The notes beneath the pieces are model-generated. The model had not been told where the DNA came from. It did not search any database and worked only from the letters and a program-made list of their open reading frames with translations. 64,000 nt of DNA from Comamonas sp. (GTDB lineage Bacteria; Pseudomonadota; Gammaproteobacteria; Burkholderiales; Burkholderiaceae_C): assembly GCA_028690035.1 (NCBI GenBank), contig JAQVCA010000002.1, positions 124,001-188,000 on the forward strand. Reading direction: 5' to 3'. The position numbers were made by a program, and so were the translations under genes. This document shows positions 18,871 to 31,181 of this stretch, piece by piece (the first letter of the stretch is position 1; each line of letters starts with the position of its first letter).

Positions 18871-20680
18871 TAGACCACCAGGTCTGCAGCACCCAGTCCT
18901 CGCCCGTGGAATACGCAGGCTGCACCGGGGGCACGGCCAGGTTCCAGTCGTTGTACACCATGCGGTGCGTGCTGGCGTACCACTGCGGGATCAGGTAGTG
19001 GCCATGGGCAATCACACGCTCCAGCGCGTGGCAGGCGGGCAGCAGCTCTTCGGGGCTGTTGGCGGCCACGATGCGCGCGATCATGGCGTCGACCGCCGGG
19101 TTTTTCACGCCGGGGAAGTTGCCCGAATCGTCTTGATCGGCGGCGGCACTGCCAAACAGGTCGGCCAGCTCCTGCCCCGGGTTGTTCGTGCCTTGGTAGG
19201 CGATGCTGGTGATGTCGAAGTCAAACTTTTGCAGGCGCTGCTGGTACAGGGCAAAGTCCACCGCCCGAAAGCGCAGGGTGATGCCCAGCTTTTCCAGGTT
19301 GCGCTGCCACGGTGCCACCACGCGCTGGCCGCCGCTGCCGCTGTCCAGGTATTCCAGCTCGAACGCCTGGCCCTGGGCATTGCGCAGCACGCCGGCCTGC
19401 ACCGTCCAGCCGGCCTGCTGCAGCAGTGCGCGCGCCTGGAGCAGATTGGCACGCAGGCTCGAGGGCGCGGCGGTGCTGGGCGGCTGGGTCATCGGGCCCA
19501 GCGTGTTGGGGGGCAGCGCGGCGGTGTAGGGCGCCAGCAAGGCCTGCTCTGGCGCGCCGGGCCGCCCCGTGGTGGCGCAGGGCGTGTTGCCAAAAATGCC
19601 GTTCACGCGCTGGTAGGCGCCGTAAAACATCTGGCGGTTCATCCACTCAAAGTCCAGCGCCAGCCCCAGCGCCTGGCGCACGCGCACATCCTGCAGCAGC
19701 GGGCGGCGCGTGTTGAGCACATAGCTTTGAAAGCCGGTGGGCAGGTGGTGCGCAAACTCGCCCTTGACCAGTTCGCCCGAGGCAAACTTCTTGCCATACA
19801 GCCGCCGCGCCCAATCGCCCGCGCTGAAAAAGCGCATGACATCGAACTCCCCGGCCTTGAGCGCTTCCAGCCGCGCGGTGTTGTCTTGGTAAATCTTGAT
19901 TTCCACGCGCGCAAAGTTGAAGGTGCCCACGCGCACCGGCAAATCCTTGGCCCAGTAGTGCGGGTCGCGCACATAGGTGATGTCTTTGCCAAAGCGCACT
20001 GGGCCGATGCGGTAGGGGCCGCTGCCAATAGGCTCTTGCGTCACCACCTGATCGAACGGCAGGCCCGCCCCCCAGGCGCGGCTGAAAATCGGCAAACTGC
20101 CCACGGTCAAGGGCAGTTCGCGGTTGGGCGCCCGAAAGCGAAAGCGCACGGTGCGCGCATCCAGCACGTCCACCCCAGCCACGTCCATGAGCAGCGTCTT
20201 GTAGCCCGGCGCTGTGTAAGGGCCGACCAGGGTGTCGAAGCTGTGCTTCACGTCCTCGGCCAGCACCGGATCGCCGTTGTGAAAGCGTGCCTGCGGGCGC
20301 AGCCGGAAGGTGGCCGAGAGGCGGTCGGGCGTCACCTGCACATCTTCGGCCAGCAGGCCGTAGCCGGTGGCCGTTTCGTCCATGCTGCCCGCCAGCAGGC
20401 TGTCGAACATCAGCTGCGCCAGGTACGCCGGGGCGCTGCCCTTGATGGTGAACGGGTTGTATTTGTCGAAGGTGGAAGCACGGCTGTTGCTCACCATGCG
20501 CAGCGTGCCGCCCTGGGGCGCTTGCGGGTGGACGTAGTCAAAGTGGGCAAAATTGGCCGGGTATTTGGGCGTGCCCCACAGGGCGTAGGCGTAGGCGTAG
20601 GCAGCATCGGCCCAGGCGACCGGGGCCACGGCCAGCAGGCAGGCGGCCAGCAGGGGCCAAATTTTCAGTCGGGTGCGCAT
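18860..20680 (-). CDS. YejA-like extracellular solute-binding protein, family 5
   Basis: Encodes 606 residues from the ATG at 20678-20680. A signal peptide is clear: [20 protein letters not shown], then cleavage near VAWADA. The segment [20 protein letters not shown], then PQGGTLR, is characteristic of the E. coli YejA branch of peptide-binding proteins, which deliver peptides such as microcin C to an ABC importer. The length also fits YejA (about 604). No yejBEF permease or ATPase genes are next to it, so the partner transporter must lie elsewhere. It is divergent from fabI across 108 bp, and its stop codon is contributed by the dispersed repeat. The exact substrate is unknown. Confidence 0.9.
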   Translation of the reverse strand: MRTRLKIWPLLAACLLAVAPVAWADAAYAYAYALWGTPKYPANFAHFDYVHPQAPQGGTLRMVSNSRASTFDKYNPFTIKGSAPAYLAQLMFDSLLAGSMDETATGYGLLAEDVQVTPDRLSATFRLRPQARFHNGDPVLAEDVKHSFDTLVGPYTAPGYKTLLMDVAGVDVLDARTVRFRFRAPNRELPLTVGSLPIFSRAWGAGLPFDQVVTQEPIGSGPYRIGPVRFGKDITYVRDPHYWAKDLPVRVGTFNFARVEIKIYQDNTARLEALKAGEFDVMRFFSAGDWARRLYGKKFASGELVKGEFAHHLPTGFQSYVLNTRRPLLQDVRVRQALGLALDFEWMNRQMFYGAYQRVNGIFGNTPCATTGRPGAPEQALLAPYTAALPPNTLGPMTQPPSTAAPSSLRANLLQARALLQQAGWTVQAGVLRNAQGQAFELEYLDSGSGGQRVVAPWQRNLEKLGITLRFRAVDFALYQQRLQKFDFDITSIAYQGTNNPGQELADLFGSAAADQDDSGNFPGVKNPAVDAMIARIVAANSPEELLPACHALERVIAHGHYLIPQWYASTHRMVYNDWNLAVPPVQPAYSTGEDWVLQTWWSKKP

Positions 20681-20788
20681 GCGACAATTCTGCCCCAGCA
20701 CCCGGGCATGGCCACCGCAGCCACGGCCCGGCTTTCTTGTTTTCTGGCCTTTCTTTTCAGCCTTTCCCCCTCTTCTAGGAGAAGCACC

Positions 20789-21589
20789 ATGGGTTTTCTG
20801 ACCGGCAAAAAGCTCTTGATCACCGGCGTCCTGTCCAACCGCTCCATTGCCTACGGCATTGCCAAAGCCTGCCACCAGCAAGGCGCCGAGCTGGCCTTCA
20901 GCTATGTGGGCGAACGCTTCAAAGACCGCATCACCGAGTTTGCTGCCGAGTTCAATTCCCAACTGGTGTTCGACTGCGACGTGGCCGACGATGCGCAAAT
21001 AGAGCAACTGTTTGCCGATCTGGGCGCCGTCTGGGGCAAGTTCGACGGCTTTGTGCACAGCATTGGCTTTGCACCGCGTGAGGCGATTGCGGGCAACTTC
21101 CTCGATGGCATGACGCGCGAGAACTTCCGCATTGCGCACGACATCAGCGCCTACAGCTTCCCGGCCATGGCCAAGGCGGCCCTGCCCTACCTGAACGACA
21201 AGTCGGCGCTGCTGACCTTGTCGTACCTGGGCGCGCTGCGCTCCATCCCCAACTACAACACCATGGGGCTGGCCAAGGCGTCGCTGGAAGCCTCGGTGCG
21301 CTACCTGGCCGAGGCCGTGGGCCGCACCGAAGACGGCCGCAGCATCCGCGCCAACGGCATCAGCGCTGGCCCCATCAAGACGCTGGCGGCCAGCGGCATC
21401 AAAGACTTTGGCAAGCTGCTCTCGCGCATTGCCGATGCAGCGCCCCTGCGCCGCAACGTCACCATCGAAGATGTGGGCAATGTGGCGGCTTTCCTGCTGT
21501 CCGACCTGGCCGCCGGTGTGACCGCCGAGATCACCTACGTGGACTGCGGCTTCAGCCAGACGGCGGGCCTGAGCAGCGACCAGGTCTGA
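20789..21589 (+). CDS. fabI: Enoyl-ACP reductase (NADH)
   Basis: Encodes 266 residues. It reduces trans-2-enoyl-ACP in the last step of each fatty-acid elongation cycle. The cofactor loop [15 protein letters not shown] and the catalytic residues are in place and fall on the E. coli numbers: Tyr146 (LSYLGA), Tyr156 (IPNYNTMG) and Lys163. AGGAGAAG lies 5-12 bases before the ATG. It is closed by a hairpin terminator at 21610. Confidence 0.97.
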   Translation: MGFLTGKKLLITGVLSNRSIAYGIAKACHQQGAELAFSYVGERFKDRITEFAAEFNSQLVFDCDVADDAQIEQLFADLGAVWGKFDGFVHSIGFAPREAIAGNFLDGMTRENFRIAHDISAYSFPAMAKAALPYLNDKSALLTLSYLGALRSIPNYNTMGLAKASLEASVRYLAEAVGRTEDGRSIRANGISAGPIKTLAASGIKDFGKLLSRIADAAPLRRNVTIEDVGNVAAFLLSDLAAGVTAEITYVDCGFSQTAGLSSDQV

Positions 21590-21609
21590 CCCCCCGCGTG
21601 GCACGTGCA

Positions 21610-21634
21610 CCCCGCAGCGTGCTGCGGGTTTTTT
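21610..21634 (+). terminator. Intrinsic terminator after fabI
   Basis: CCCGCAGC and GCTGCGGG form a perfect 8-bp stem with a 2-base centre, followed by six T. Confidence 0.85.
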
Positions 21635-21664
21635 ATATCCAGCAAGGCCCAGAAACGCCCTAAG

Positions 21665-21693
21665 CTGGACAGCCGAACCCGGCTTCCTAGAAT
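21665..21693 (+). promoter_or_regulatory. Possible sigma-70 promoter of the formate dehydrogenase operon
   Basis: CTGGAC (21665-21670) and TAGAAT (21688-21693) are separated by 17 bases, about 43 bp before the fdnG ATG. The -10 is good and the -35 mediocre. I see no clear FNR or NarL site. Confidence 0.4.
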
Positions 21694-21735
21694 CGGGCCT
21701 TCGGGCCGACCATTTCTTCCACAAGAGGTAACACC

Positions 21736-24700
21736 ATGGTGCAATTCTCCAGACGCCAGTTCATGCAAGTGACTGGTTCAAGTCTGGCGGCATCCAGCCT
21801 GGCGGTGTTGGGCTTTTCGCCCAGCGCTGCTTTGGCGGAGGTTCGCCAGTTCAAACTCACGGCAGCGAAGGTCACGCGCCAAACCTGCACGTACTGCTCG
21901 GTGGGCTGTGGCCTGCTCATGTACGCCCACAGCGACGGCGTGCGCAATGCCAAGCTGAGCGTGATGCACGTCGAGGGCGACCCCGACCATCCGGTCAACC
22001 GTGGCACGCTGTGCCCCAAAGGCGCGGCGCTGATGGACTACGTCAACAGCCCCAACCGCCTGCTCTACCCCGAATACCGCGCACCGGGCTCCAGCGAGTG
22101 GAAACGCATGGGCTGGAATGAGGCCTTGGATCGCATCGCCCGCCTGCTCAAAGACGACCGCGACGCCAACTTCCAGGCACAGAACGCCTCTGGCCAGACG
22201 GTGAACCGCTGGCTGTCCACCGGCATGCTGGCCGCCTCGGCCTCCAGCAACGAAGCCGGTTACATCACGCACAAAGTGGCCCGCTCCTGGGGTCTGCTGG
22301 CACTCGACAACCAAGCACGTGTCTGACACGGCCCGACGGTGGCAGGTCTTGCCCCGACGTTTGGCCGTGGAGCCATGACCAACCATTGGGTGGACATCAA
22401 GAACGCTGATGTCATCCTCATCATGGGCGGCAATGCCGCTGAAGCGCACCCCTGCGGCTTCAAATGGGTCACCGAGGCCAAAGAGCACAACGGCGCCCAC
22501 TTCATGGTGGTCGATCCACGCTTTAACCGCTCTGCTGCAGTTGCCGATTTCTATGCGCCGATTCGTTCTGGCTCGGACATCGTGTTCCTGGGCGGCATGA
22601 TCAATTACCTGCTCACGCACGACAAAATCCACCACGAGTATGTGAAGAACTACACGGACTTCACCTTCATCGTGCGCGAAGATTTTGCGTTCGACGAGGG
22701 CATCTTCTCGGGCTACAACCCCGAAACGCGCACCTACGACAAGACCAGCTGGGACTACGAACTGGGCGAGGATGGCTTTGTCAAGGTGGACCCCACCTTG
22801 CAGCACCCGCGCTGCGTGTACCAGTGGCTCAAGCGCCATTACGCCGGTTACACCCCCGAAAAGGTCGAGAGCATCTGCGGCACGCCCAAGGAGAAATTCC
22901 TGCATGTGTGCGAACAGTTTGCCTCCACGGCACAGGCTGGGCGCGTGGCCACCATCCTGTACGCGCTGGGCTGGACCCAGCACACCACGGGCGCGCAGAT
23001 CCTGCGCACCGGTGCGCTGGTGCAGCTGCTGTGCGGCAACATTGGTGTGGCTGGCGGTGGCATGAATGCGCTGCGTGGGCACTCCAACATCCAGGGCCTG
23101 ACCGACCTGGGCATTTTGTCGGCCTCGCTGCCAGGCTATCTGACCCTGCCCAACGAGAAGGAACAGGACTACGAGCAATTCATCGCCACACGCACGCCCA
23201 AGCCGCTGCGCCCTGGCCAGATGAACTACTGGGCCAACTACCCCAAATTCCACGTCAGCCTGATGAAGGCCTGGTGGGGCCCAGCGGCCACGCAGCAGAA
23301 CAACTGGGCCTACGACTACCTGCCCAAGCTGGATCAGTCCTACGACATGCTCAAGGTGTTCGACCTGATGAACCAAGGCAAGGTCAATGGCTACATTGCC
23401 CAGGGCTTCAACCCCCTGGCATCGCTGGCCAACTCCAACAACGTGCGTGAGGGGCTGAAAAAGCTCAAGTTCCTCATCGTCATGGACCCGTTGGTGACCG
23501 AGACTTCCGAGTTCTGGAAGAACTATGGCGAGTACAACGACGTCGATTCGGCCAGCATCCAGACCGAGGTGTTTCGCCTGCCCACCACCTGCTTTGCCGA
23601 AGAGGAGGGCTCCATCGTCAGCTCCTCGCGCGTGCTGCAGTGGCACTGGCAAGCCGCCGATGCCCCTGGCGAGGCCAAAACCGACGTGGCCATCATGTCG
23701 GCGCTGCATCTGCGCCTGAAAAAGCTCTACGAGCAAGAAGGGGGTGCGTTCTCCGAACCCATCACCCAGCTGTACTGGCCCTACGCCCAGGCGGCACACC
23801 CCAGCTCTGAGGAAATTGCCAAGGAGTACAACGGCCGCGCGCTGGTGGACTTGGTGGATGCCGAAGGCAAGCTCATCCGCAAGGCGGGCGAGCAGTTGGG
23901 CGGCTTTGGTGAGATGCGTGCCGATGGCAGCACCCTGGGCGGCTGCTGGATCTGGTCGGGCTGCTGGACCTCGTCGGGCAACCAGATGGCGCGGCGCGAC
24001 AACAGCGACCCCTCGGGCATTGGCAACACGCTGAACTGGGCCTGGGCCTGGCCAGCCAACCGCCGCGTGCTCTACAACCGCGCCTCGTGCGACCGCCAAG
24101 GCAAGCCGTTTGACCCCGAACGCGTGCTGATCCAATGGAACGGCAGCCGTTGGGTGGGCCCCGACATCCCGGACGTTGGCCCCACGCTCGACCCCGAGGT
24201 GATCAACCCCTTCATCATGAACCCCGAAGGGGTGGCGCGCTTCTTCTCGCGCAAAGGCATGAACGAGGGGCCCTTGCCCACGCACTACGAGGCCTTCGAC
24301 AACCCGCTGGGCTACAACCCGATGTACCCCAAGAATCCGCTGGCGGTCATCAGCCCGGCAGCGCGCATCCTGGAGTCGGTCAAGGGCTCGGCGGGCGACC
24401 CCAAAGAGTTCCCGCATGTGGGCACCAGCTACCGCCTGACCGAGCATTTCCACTACTGGACCAAGCATGTGCAGCTGAACAACATCATTCAGCCCCAGCA
24501 GTTTGTGGAAATTGGCGAGGCCCTGGCCAAAGAGCTGGGCATCGAGCATGGCCAGCAGGTCAAGGTCAGTTCCAAGCGCGGCTTCATCAAGGCGGCAGCG
24601 GTGGTGACCAAGCGCATGAAACCGATGCAGATCGATGGCAAGACCGTGCACCACGTTGGCGTGCCCATCCACTGGGGTTTCTCATCCCAGGGGCGCAAAG

Positions 24701-24795
24701 GCTATATGGCCAACAATCTGACGGCATCTGTGGGCGACGGCAACAGCTTCACCCCCGAATCCAAAACCTTCCTGGTGAAGGTGGAGAAGGTGTAA
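21736..24795 (+). CDS. fdnG: Formate dehydrogenase-N/O alpha subunit, selenocysteine-containing
   Basis: Encodes 1019 residues when the in-frame TGA at 22324-22326 is read as selenocysteine (residue 197). It oxidises formate at a molybdenum bis-MGD centre and passes electrons to the beta subunit. It starts with a Tat signal (FSRRQFMQVTGSSLAAS), so the enzyme works on the periplasmic side. The 4Fe-4S ligands are Cys51, Cys54, Cys58 and Cys93. The Sec context NQARV-Sec-HGPTVAGLAPTF is that of E. coli FdnG/FdoG (Sec196), and the rest matches to the end (VHHVGVPIHWGF, EYK/ESKTFLVKVEKV). A SECIS hairpin lies directly behind the UGA. I cannot separate FdnG from FdoG by sequence alone. Confidence 0.97.
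22324..22369 (+). promoter_or_regulatory. Bacterial SECIS element in fdnG mRNA
   Basis: Directly behind the UGA codon, CACGGCC (22327-22333) pairs with GGCCGTG (22363-22369). The upper stem is CGG and GGCA, separated by a bulged U at 22340, pairing with TGCC and CCG, with an apical loop GGUCU (22345-22349). The bulged U and the GGUC loop are the features SelB recognises in E. coli fdhF and fdnG. Confidence 0.9.
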
Positions 24796-24809
24796 AGGAG
24801 TAAAGAACC

Positions 24810-25763
24810 ATGTCTTCGACCATGTCTTTAGATATCAAGCGCCGTTCGGCCACTACCACCCCCGCGCCCAGTGCGCGGGGGGCGCACGGGGGCGAGGTCG
24901 CCAAGCTGATCGACGTCTCCAAGTGCATCGGCTGCAAGGCCTGCCAGACCGCCTGCATGGAGTGGAACGATCTGCGCGACGAGATCGGCACCCTGGCTGC
25001 GGGCGTGTACGACAACCCGACCGATCTGACCGATCAGTCCTGGACCGTGATGCGCTTTGCCGAGTACGAGAACGAGGCCACCGGCAACCTGGAGTGGCTC
25101 ATCCGCAAGGATGGCTGCATGCACTGCGAAGACCCCGGCTGCCTGAAAGCCTGCCCCTCGCCCGGCGCGATCGTGCAGTACGCCAACGGCATCGTGGACT
25201 TCCAGCAAGACCAGTGCGTGGGCTGCGGTTACTGCGTGACGGGTTGCCCGTTCAACGTGCCGCGCATCTCCAAAAAGGACAACAAGGCGTACAAGTGCAC
25301 CTTGTGCTCTGACCGCGTGGCCGTGGGGCGCGAGCCGGCCTGCGTCAAAACCTGTCCGACCGGGGCCATCATGTTCGGCACCAAGGCCGCCATGCACAGC
25401 CAGGCCGAGCGGCGCATCGGCGACCTGCAAAGCCGTGGCTACGCCAACGCCGGCCTGTACGACCCGCAAGGGGTGGGCGGCACGCACGTCATGTATGTGC
25501 TGCACCACGCGGACAAGCCTTCGCTGTACAAAGGCCTGCCCGACGATCCCAAGATCAGCCCCATGGTGGCGCTGTGGAAAGGGGTGGCCAAGCCCCTGGC
25601 CATGGCCGCGCTGGGCGCGGCTGCGGTGGGCAGTCTGTTTCACTACATCACCAAGGGCCCCAACGAGGTGTCCAAGGAGCTGGAGGATGAAATGGAGCGC
25701 AAAGACCAGCAAGCCGCCAGCAAACCCGCCCAGGCCCAACCGAAGAAGGAGACCCAGCCATGA
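24810..25763 (+). CDS. fdxH: Formate dehydrogenase-N/O beta subunit, iron-sulfur
   Basis: Encodes 317 residues. It carries electrons from the alpha subunit to the gamma cytochrome through four 4Fe-4S clusters. The cysteine groups are visible: [35 protein letters not shown] and CTLCSD with PACVKTC. A single C-terminal membrane helix (about 258-278) anchors it, followed by a charged tail rich in Lys, Glu and Gln. AAAGGAG precedes the ATG, 14 bp after fdnG. It ends by overlapping the gamma gene as ATGA. Confidence 0.95.
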   Translation: MSSTMSLDIKRRSATTTPAPSARGAHGGEVAKLIDVSKCIGCKACQTACMEWNDLRDEIGTLAAGVYDNPTDLTDQSWTVMRFAEYENEATGNLEWLIRKDGCMHCEDPGCLKACPSPGAIVQYANGIVDFQQDQCVGCGYCVTGCPFNVPRISKKDNKAYKCTLCSDRVAVGREPACVKTCPTGAIMFGTKAAMHSQAERRIGDLQSRGYANAGLYDPQGVGGTHVMYVLHHADKPSLYKGLPDDPKISPMVALWKGVAKPLAMAALGAAAVGSLFHYITKGPNEVSKELEDEMERKDQQAASKPAQAQPKKETQP

Positions 25764-26386
25764 TCCGCAATCCACGCGATTTGGTGCGCTACAACGCATC
25801 GGAACGGGCCAACCACTGGGTGGTGGGCATGTGCTTCATCCTGCTGGCCCTGTCGGGGTTGGCGTTTTTCCACCCGGCGTTTTTCCCGCTGACGCAGCTC
25901 TTTGGCGGTGGCACCTGGACGCGCATCCTGCACCCCTACATCGGGGCGGTGATGGCACTGAGCTTTGTGGTCATGGCGCTGCGCTTTGCCAAGCTCAACA
26001 TCATGGAGCCGCGCGACTACGAGTGGCTGAAAAACGTGGACAAGATGATCGACGGCGACGACCACAACATGCCCGAGCAGGGCAAGTACAACGGCGGCCA
26101 AAAACTGCTGTTCTGGGGGTTGGTCATCAGCATGGCGGCCATCACCGTCAGCGGCGTGTTCATGTGGCGTGCCTGGTGGACACCGTCGGTGGACATCGTG
26201 CGCCTGGCCTCGGTGGTGCATGCCATCGCTGCCGTGGTCATGATCGGGCTGATCGTCATGCACGTCTATGCCGCCATTTGGACGCGCGGCACCATCCGCG
26301 CCATGATGTACGGCACCGTCACCCGCGCTTGGGCCAAACAGCACCACCGTGGCTGGTACCGCAAGGTCACCGGCGATAACGATTAA
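25760..26386 (+). CDS. fdoI: Formate dehydrogenase gamma subunit, cytochrome b556
   Basis: Encodes 208 residues with four hydrophobic segments (about 20-36, 55-76, 115-135, 151-170). It is the membrane dihaem cytochrome b that hands electrons to quinone. The N-terminal [11 protein letters not shown] and the His residues in the helices (for example [20 protein letters not shown]) are family features and likely haem ligands. A hairpin terminator follows at 26420. Confidence 0.94.
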   Translation: MIRNPRDLVRYNASERANHWVVGMCFILLALSGLAFFHPAFFPLTQLFGGGTWTRILHPYIGAVMALSFVVMALRFAKLNIMEPRDYEWLKNVDKMIDGDDHNMPEQGKYNGGQKLLFWGLVISMAAITVSGVFMWRAWWTPSVDIVRLASVVHAIAAVVMIGLIVMHVYAAIWTRGTIRAMMYGTVTRAWAKQHHRGWYRKVTGDND

Positions 26387-26419
26387 GCATAAAAACGCTC
26401 TTTTAGCTTGATGGTACGA

Positions 26420-26462
26420 CGCCGACAGCTCTTGAATCAGGAGCTTGTCGGCGGTCTTTTTT
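26420..26462 (+). terminator. Intrinsic terminator after the formate dehydrogenase structural genes
   Basis: CGCCGACAGCTC pairs with GAGCTTGTCGGCG (one bulged base) over a 9-base loop, followed by GTCTTTTTTC. It ends just before fdhE. Leaky termination here would lower fdhE and selAB expression relative to the structural genes. Confidence 0.75.
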
Positions 26463-26483
26463 CTGGATTTTGAAAGCCGCTTT

Positions 26484-27434
26484 ATGTCACGACGCATCCT
26501 GCAACCCGGCGAAATCGAGGCGCTGGACCACACCTCTTTCCCGCGCGTGCTGCCTCCCCACATCGGCAGCCTGTTCAGCACCCGCGCAGCGCGGCTGCGC
26601 CAGCTGGCCCAGGGCAACCCGATTGCCGATTACCTGGAGTTTGCCGCCCACATCGCCAGCGCCCAGCACCAGGCCGCCCAGGCTCTGCCCGCTCCCGGCG
26701 TGGAGCGCAGCCGCATCGAGCGCGCCCAGGCCCATGCCATGCCCCTGTTTGACGCTGCCGAGCTGCTGGAACAGCCCCTGCACGATTGGCAGCAGACGCT
26801 GGAGCACATTCTGAACACCCTGGCCAACCAGACCACTGGACTGCCGGCGGCCCTGCAGCCCCTGATTGCCGAGCTGCGCCAACTGCCCAGCGACGAGCGC
26901 AACGCCATCGCCCGCCAGCTGCTGGACAAAGACCTGGCAGCGCGCTACATCGGCATGGCACCCTTTGTCATGGCGGCGCTGCAAGTGCGTCTGGCCCAGC
27001 TGGCTGCCACCTTGCACGCGACCGATCTCCCCGCCCTGCAACCGGCCACCGTGTGCCCCGTGTGCGCCAGTGAGCCGGTGGCCAGCGTCATCCGCATTGG
27101 CGGCCAGGCCAGCGGTCACCGCTACCTGCACTGTGGGGGGTGTGCCACCGAATGGCACATGGTGCGCATCAAATGCTCGCACTGCGAAAGCACCCAGGGC
27201 ATCCACTACCAGACCATCGAAGGTGGCCAAGATGTGGTGCAAGCCGAAACCTGCACGTCCTGCGGCAGCTACCGCAAAATCGTCAACCAGGAAAAAGACC
27301 CGCTGGCCGAACCCTTGGCCGACGATCTGGCCAGCCTGATGCTCGACTTGCTCATGAGCGAAACCCACTTTCAGCGTGCCAGCACCAACCCCCTGCTGTA
27401 TGTGGCCGTGGCCGAAGAGCAAACCCCATCATGA
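26484..27434 (+). CDS. fdhE: Formate dehydrogenase accessory protein FdhE
   Basis: Encodes 316 residues. FdhE is a cytoplasmic rubredoxin-like protein needed for maturation of respiratory formate dehydrogenases. The C-terminal half carries the metal-binding cysteines: CPVCAS, CGGCATEWHMVRIKCSHC and CTSCGSY. The ATG at 26484 is preferred over the in-frame ATG at 26445, because the latter lies inside the terminator hairpin region and MSRRILQPGEIE matches the family start. The stop overlaps the selA start (ATGA). Confidence 0.93.
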   Translation: MSRRILQPGEIEALDHTSFPRVLPPHIGSLFSTRAARLRQLAQGNPIADYLEFAAHIASAQHQAAQALPAPGVERSRIERAQAHAMPLFDAAELLEQPLHDWQQTLEHILNTLANQTTGLPAALQPLIAELRQLPSDERNAIARQLLDKDLAARYIGMAPFVMAALQVRLAQLAATLHATDLPALQPATVCPVCASEPVASVIRIGGQASGHRYLHCGGCATEWHMVRIKCSHCESTQGIHYQTIEGGQDVVQAETCTSCGSYRKIVNQEKDPLAEPLADDLASLMLDLLMSETHFQRASTNPLLYVAVAEEQTPS

Positions 27435-28831
27435 GCGCAGCCCCACCTCCTCGTCTTCCTTCCGTTGATGCCCTGCTGCGCGATGCGGCCCTGGCGCCGC
27501 TGCTGGCGCAATATGGCCGCAGCAGCACCACGGCCGCCGTACGCCACGTCCTGGATGGCCTGCGCCCGCAACTGCGGGCCGGCACGTTGCAGGCAGAGCA
27601 GGTGCAGGCAGACACTCTGGCCACCCGGGTGCAACAAACGCTGCAGCGAACCTGCGGCGCGCGCCTCCAACCCGTGTTCAACCTCACCGGCACCGTGCTG
27701 CACACCAACTTGGGCCGCGCACTGCTGCCGCAAGAAGTGGTGGACAGCGTCGCGCAGGCCATGACCAGCCCCATGAACCTGGAGTACGACCTGCAAGATG
27801 GTGGCCGGGGCGACCGCGACGATCTGGTCAACGACCTGATCTGCCAGCTCACCGGTGCCGAAGCGGCCACCATCGTGAACAACAACGCCGCTGCCGTGCT
27901 GCTCACCCTGAGCACCCTGGCCGTGGGGCGCGAGGTGGTGGTCTCACGCGGCGAGCTGGTGGAAATTGGCGGCGCTTTCCGCATCCCCGACATCATGGGC
28001 CAGGCCGGTTGCCGCCTGGTCGAGGTGGGCACCACCAACCGCACCCATGCCCGCGACTACGGTCACGCCATCTCCGAGCAGACCGCCCTGCTCATGAAGG
28101 TACACACCAGCAACTACGCCATTCAGGGCTTTACCCACAGCGTGCCCGATGCGCAGGTGGCCGCCCTGGCGCACCAAGCGCAGCTGCCCATGGTGGTGGA
28201 CCTGGGCAGCGGCACCCTCATCGACATGCAGGCCTGGGGTCTGCCGCACGAGGTCACGGTGGCGCAAACCATTGCCAGCGGCGCCGATGTCGTCACCTTC
28301 AGCGGCGACAAGCTGCTCGGTGGCCCGCAAGCGGGCATCATCGTCGGGCGCAAGGACTTGATTGCACGCATCAAGCGCCACCCCTTAAAGCGCGCCCTGC
28401 GCGTGGGCAAGCTCACCTTGGCGGCGCTGGAAGCGACGCTGCGCCTGTACCAACACCCCGAAACCCTGGCCCAGCGCCTGACCACGCTGCGCCTGTTCAC
28501 CCGAGCGGCCAGCGCCATGCAGGCCCAGGCGCAAACGCTGGCCCCCATCCTGCAAGCGGCGCTGGGCGCCGACTGGAGCGTCACCCCCAGCCCCATGAGC
28601 AGCCAGATTGGCAGCGGTGCCCTGCCAGTGGACAGCCTGCCCAGCTATGGCCTGGTGCTGCGCCCCAACAGCAAAACCGCCAGCGTGGCCCAGCTGCAAG
28701 AGCGCTTGCGCCAACTGCCGCGCCCCGTCATTGGCCGGGCCCAGGACGGGGCGCTGTGGCTGGACTTGCGTTGCCTGGAAGAGGCCGAACAAGCGGCATT
28801 CACAGCACCATGGGCTATACAAAAACAATAG
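27431..28831 (+). CDS. selA: L-seryl-tRNA(Sec) selenium transferase
   Basis: Encodes 466 residues. This PLP enzyme converts Ser-tRNA(Sec) to Sec-tRNA(Sec) using selenophosphate. The PLP lysine is Lys294 in SGDKLLGGPQAG; other family motifs are NLTGTVLHTNLGRA and VDLGSGTLID. It is translationally coupled to fdhE. Its TAG stop codon (28829-28831) is the first part of a dispersed ATAGCTGC element. That element separates it from selB by 119 bp, whereas in E. coli selA and selB are adjacent or overlapping. Confidence 0.96.
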   Translation: MSAAPPPRLPSVDALLRDAALAPLLAQYGRSSTTAAVRHVLDGLRPQLRAGTLQAEQVQADTLATRVQQTLQRTCGARLQPVFNLTGTVLHTNLGRALLPQEVVDSVAQAMTSPMNLEYDLQDGGRGDRDDLVNDLICQLTGAEAATIVNNNAAAVLLTLSTLAVGREVVVSRGELVEIGGAFRIPDIMGQAGCRLVEVGTTNRTHARDYGHAISEQTALLMKVHTSNYAIQGFTHSVPDAQVAALAHQAQLPMVVDLGSGTLIDMQAWGLPHEVTVAQTIASGADVVTFSGDKLLGGPQAGIIVGRKDLIARIKRHPLKRALRVGKLTLAALEATLRLYQHPETLAQRLTTLRLFTRAASAMQAQAQTLAPILQAALGADWSVTPSPMSSQIGSGALPVDSLPSYGLVLRPNSKTASVAQLQERLRQLPRPVIGRAQDGALWLDLRCLEEAEQAAFTAPWAIQKQ

Positions 28832-28915
28832 CTGCACTCGCTTGATATACATAGATTTATGATAGTTTTATATCTGAAACTCTTTGTTTTCAGGCGCGAG
28901 CAGCTATCGTATTTA
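28820..28915. repeat. Dispersed ATAGCTGCT element between selA and selB
   Basis: The left half CAATAGCTGCACTCGCTTGA and the right half GCGCGAGCAGCTATCG are inverted copies about 60 bp apart, separated by A+T-rich sequence. The left half provides the selA stop codon. The pair could fold in the selAB mRNA, but no T-tract follows directly, so termination is uncertain. Confidence 0.75.
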
Positions 28916-28950
28916 CCAAAATTACCCCAACCTTCCATCCACCTGACACC

Positions 28951-30879
<1,929 letters not shown>

Positions 30880-30945
30880 AACCCACCCATACGGCCCGCT
30901 CCAGCCACTACAATCACCGTCTTGCCCCAGTACAGCGGGCACTCA

Positions 30946-31041
30946 GGAAAGCAAGCACGCCCGGTGGCGTGGCCGGGCTTCAAACCCGGTAGGGGGTGTC
31001 AGCCACTCCCAGGTAGGTTCGACTCCTGCTGCCTTCCGCCA
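30946..31041 (+). tRNA. selC: tRNA-Sec (anticodon TCA)
   Basis: A 96-base tRNA including encoded CCA. The features are those of tRNA-Sec: an 8-bp acceptor, a 6-bp D stem (CACGCC/GGCGTG) with a 4-base loop, an anticodon arm CCGGG-CTTCAAA-CCCGG with TCA at 30980-30982, a long variable arm, and a T arm GTAGG-TTCGACT-CCTGC. One acceptor pair is a mismatch: A30950 faces C31033. Overall it closely resembles E. coli selC. Confidence 0.95.
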
Positions 31042-31067
31042 TTCCAAGGTTTTTTAAAGATTCATTG

Positions 31068-31089
31068 AAGCCCCGAAAGGGGCTTTTTT
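31068..31089 (+). terminator. Intrinsic terminator after selC
   Basis: AAGCCCC and GGGGCTT form a 7-bp stem around a GAAA tetraloop, followed by a run of T. Confidence 0.88.
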
Positions 31090-31181
31090 CACTCTGTACG
31101 CCCCGCTGCCTCGGTTTTTGTATCTGTTCAAGGCCATGCACCATAAAGCTTGCCTTAATAAATGTACTTACAATAAAAAGC

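Noticed and set aside
18848-20788. Long plus-strand frame joined upstream of fabI
   Set aside because: It is antisense to the YejA-like gene; fabI starts at 20789 behind a clear ribosome site.
22324-22326. In-frame TGA splitting the formate dehydrogenase alpha gene, as if a pseudogene
   Set aside because: The context, the SECIS hairpin right behind it and the adjacent selA/selB/selC show it is a selenocysteine codon.
21778-24672. A 964-codon open frame on the minus strand
   Set aside because: Antisense shadow of the formate dehydrogenase alpha gene caused by high GC at codon position 3.
31150-31174. TTGCCT and TACAAT before brnT as a promoter
   Set aside because: The 13-bp spacing is too short for a sigma-70 promoter.
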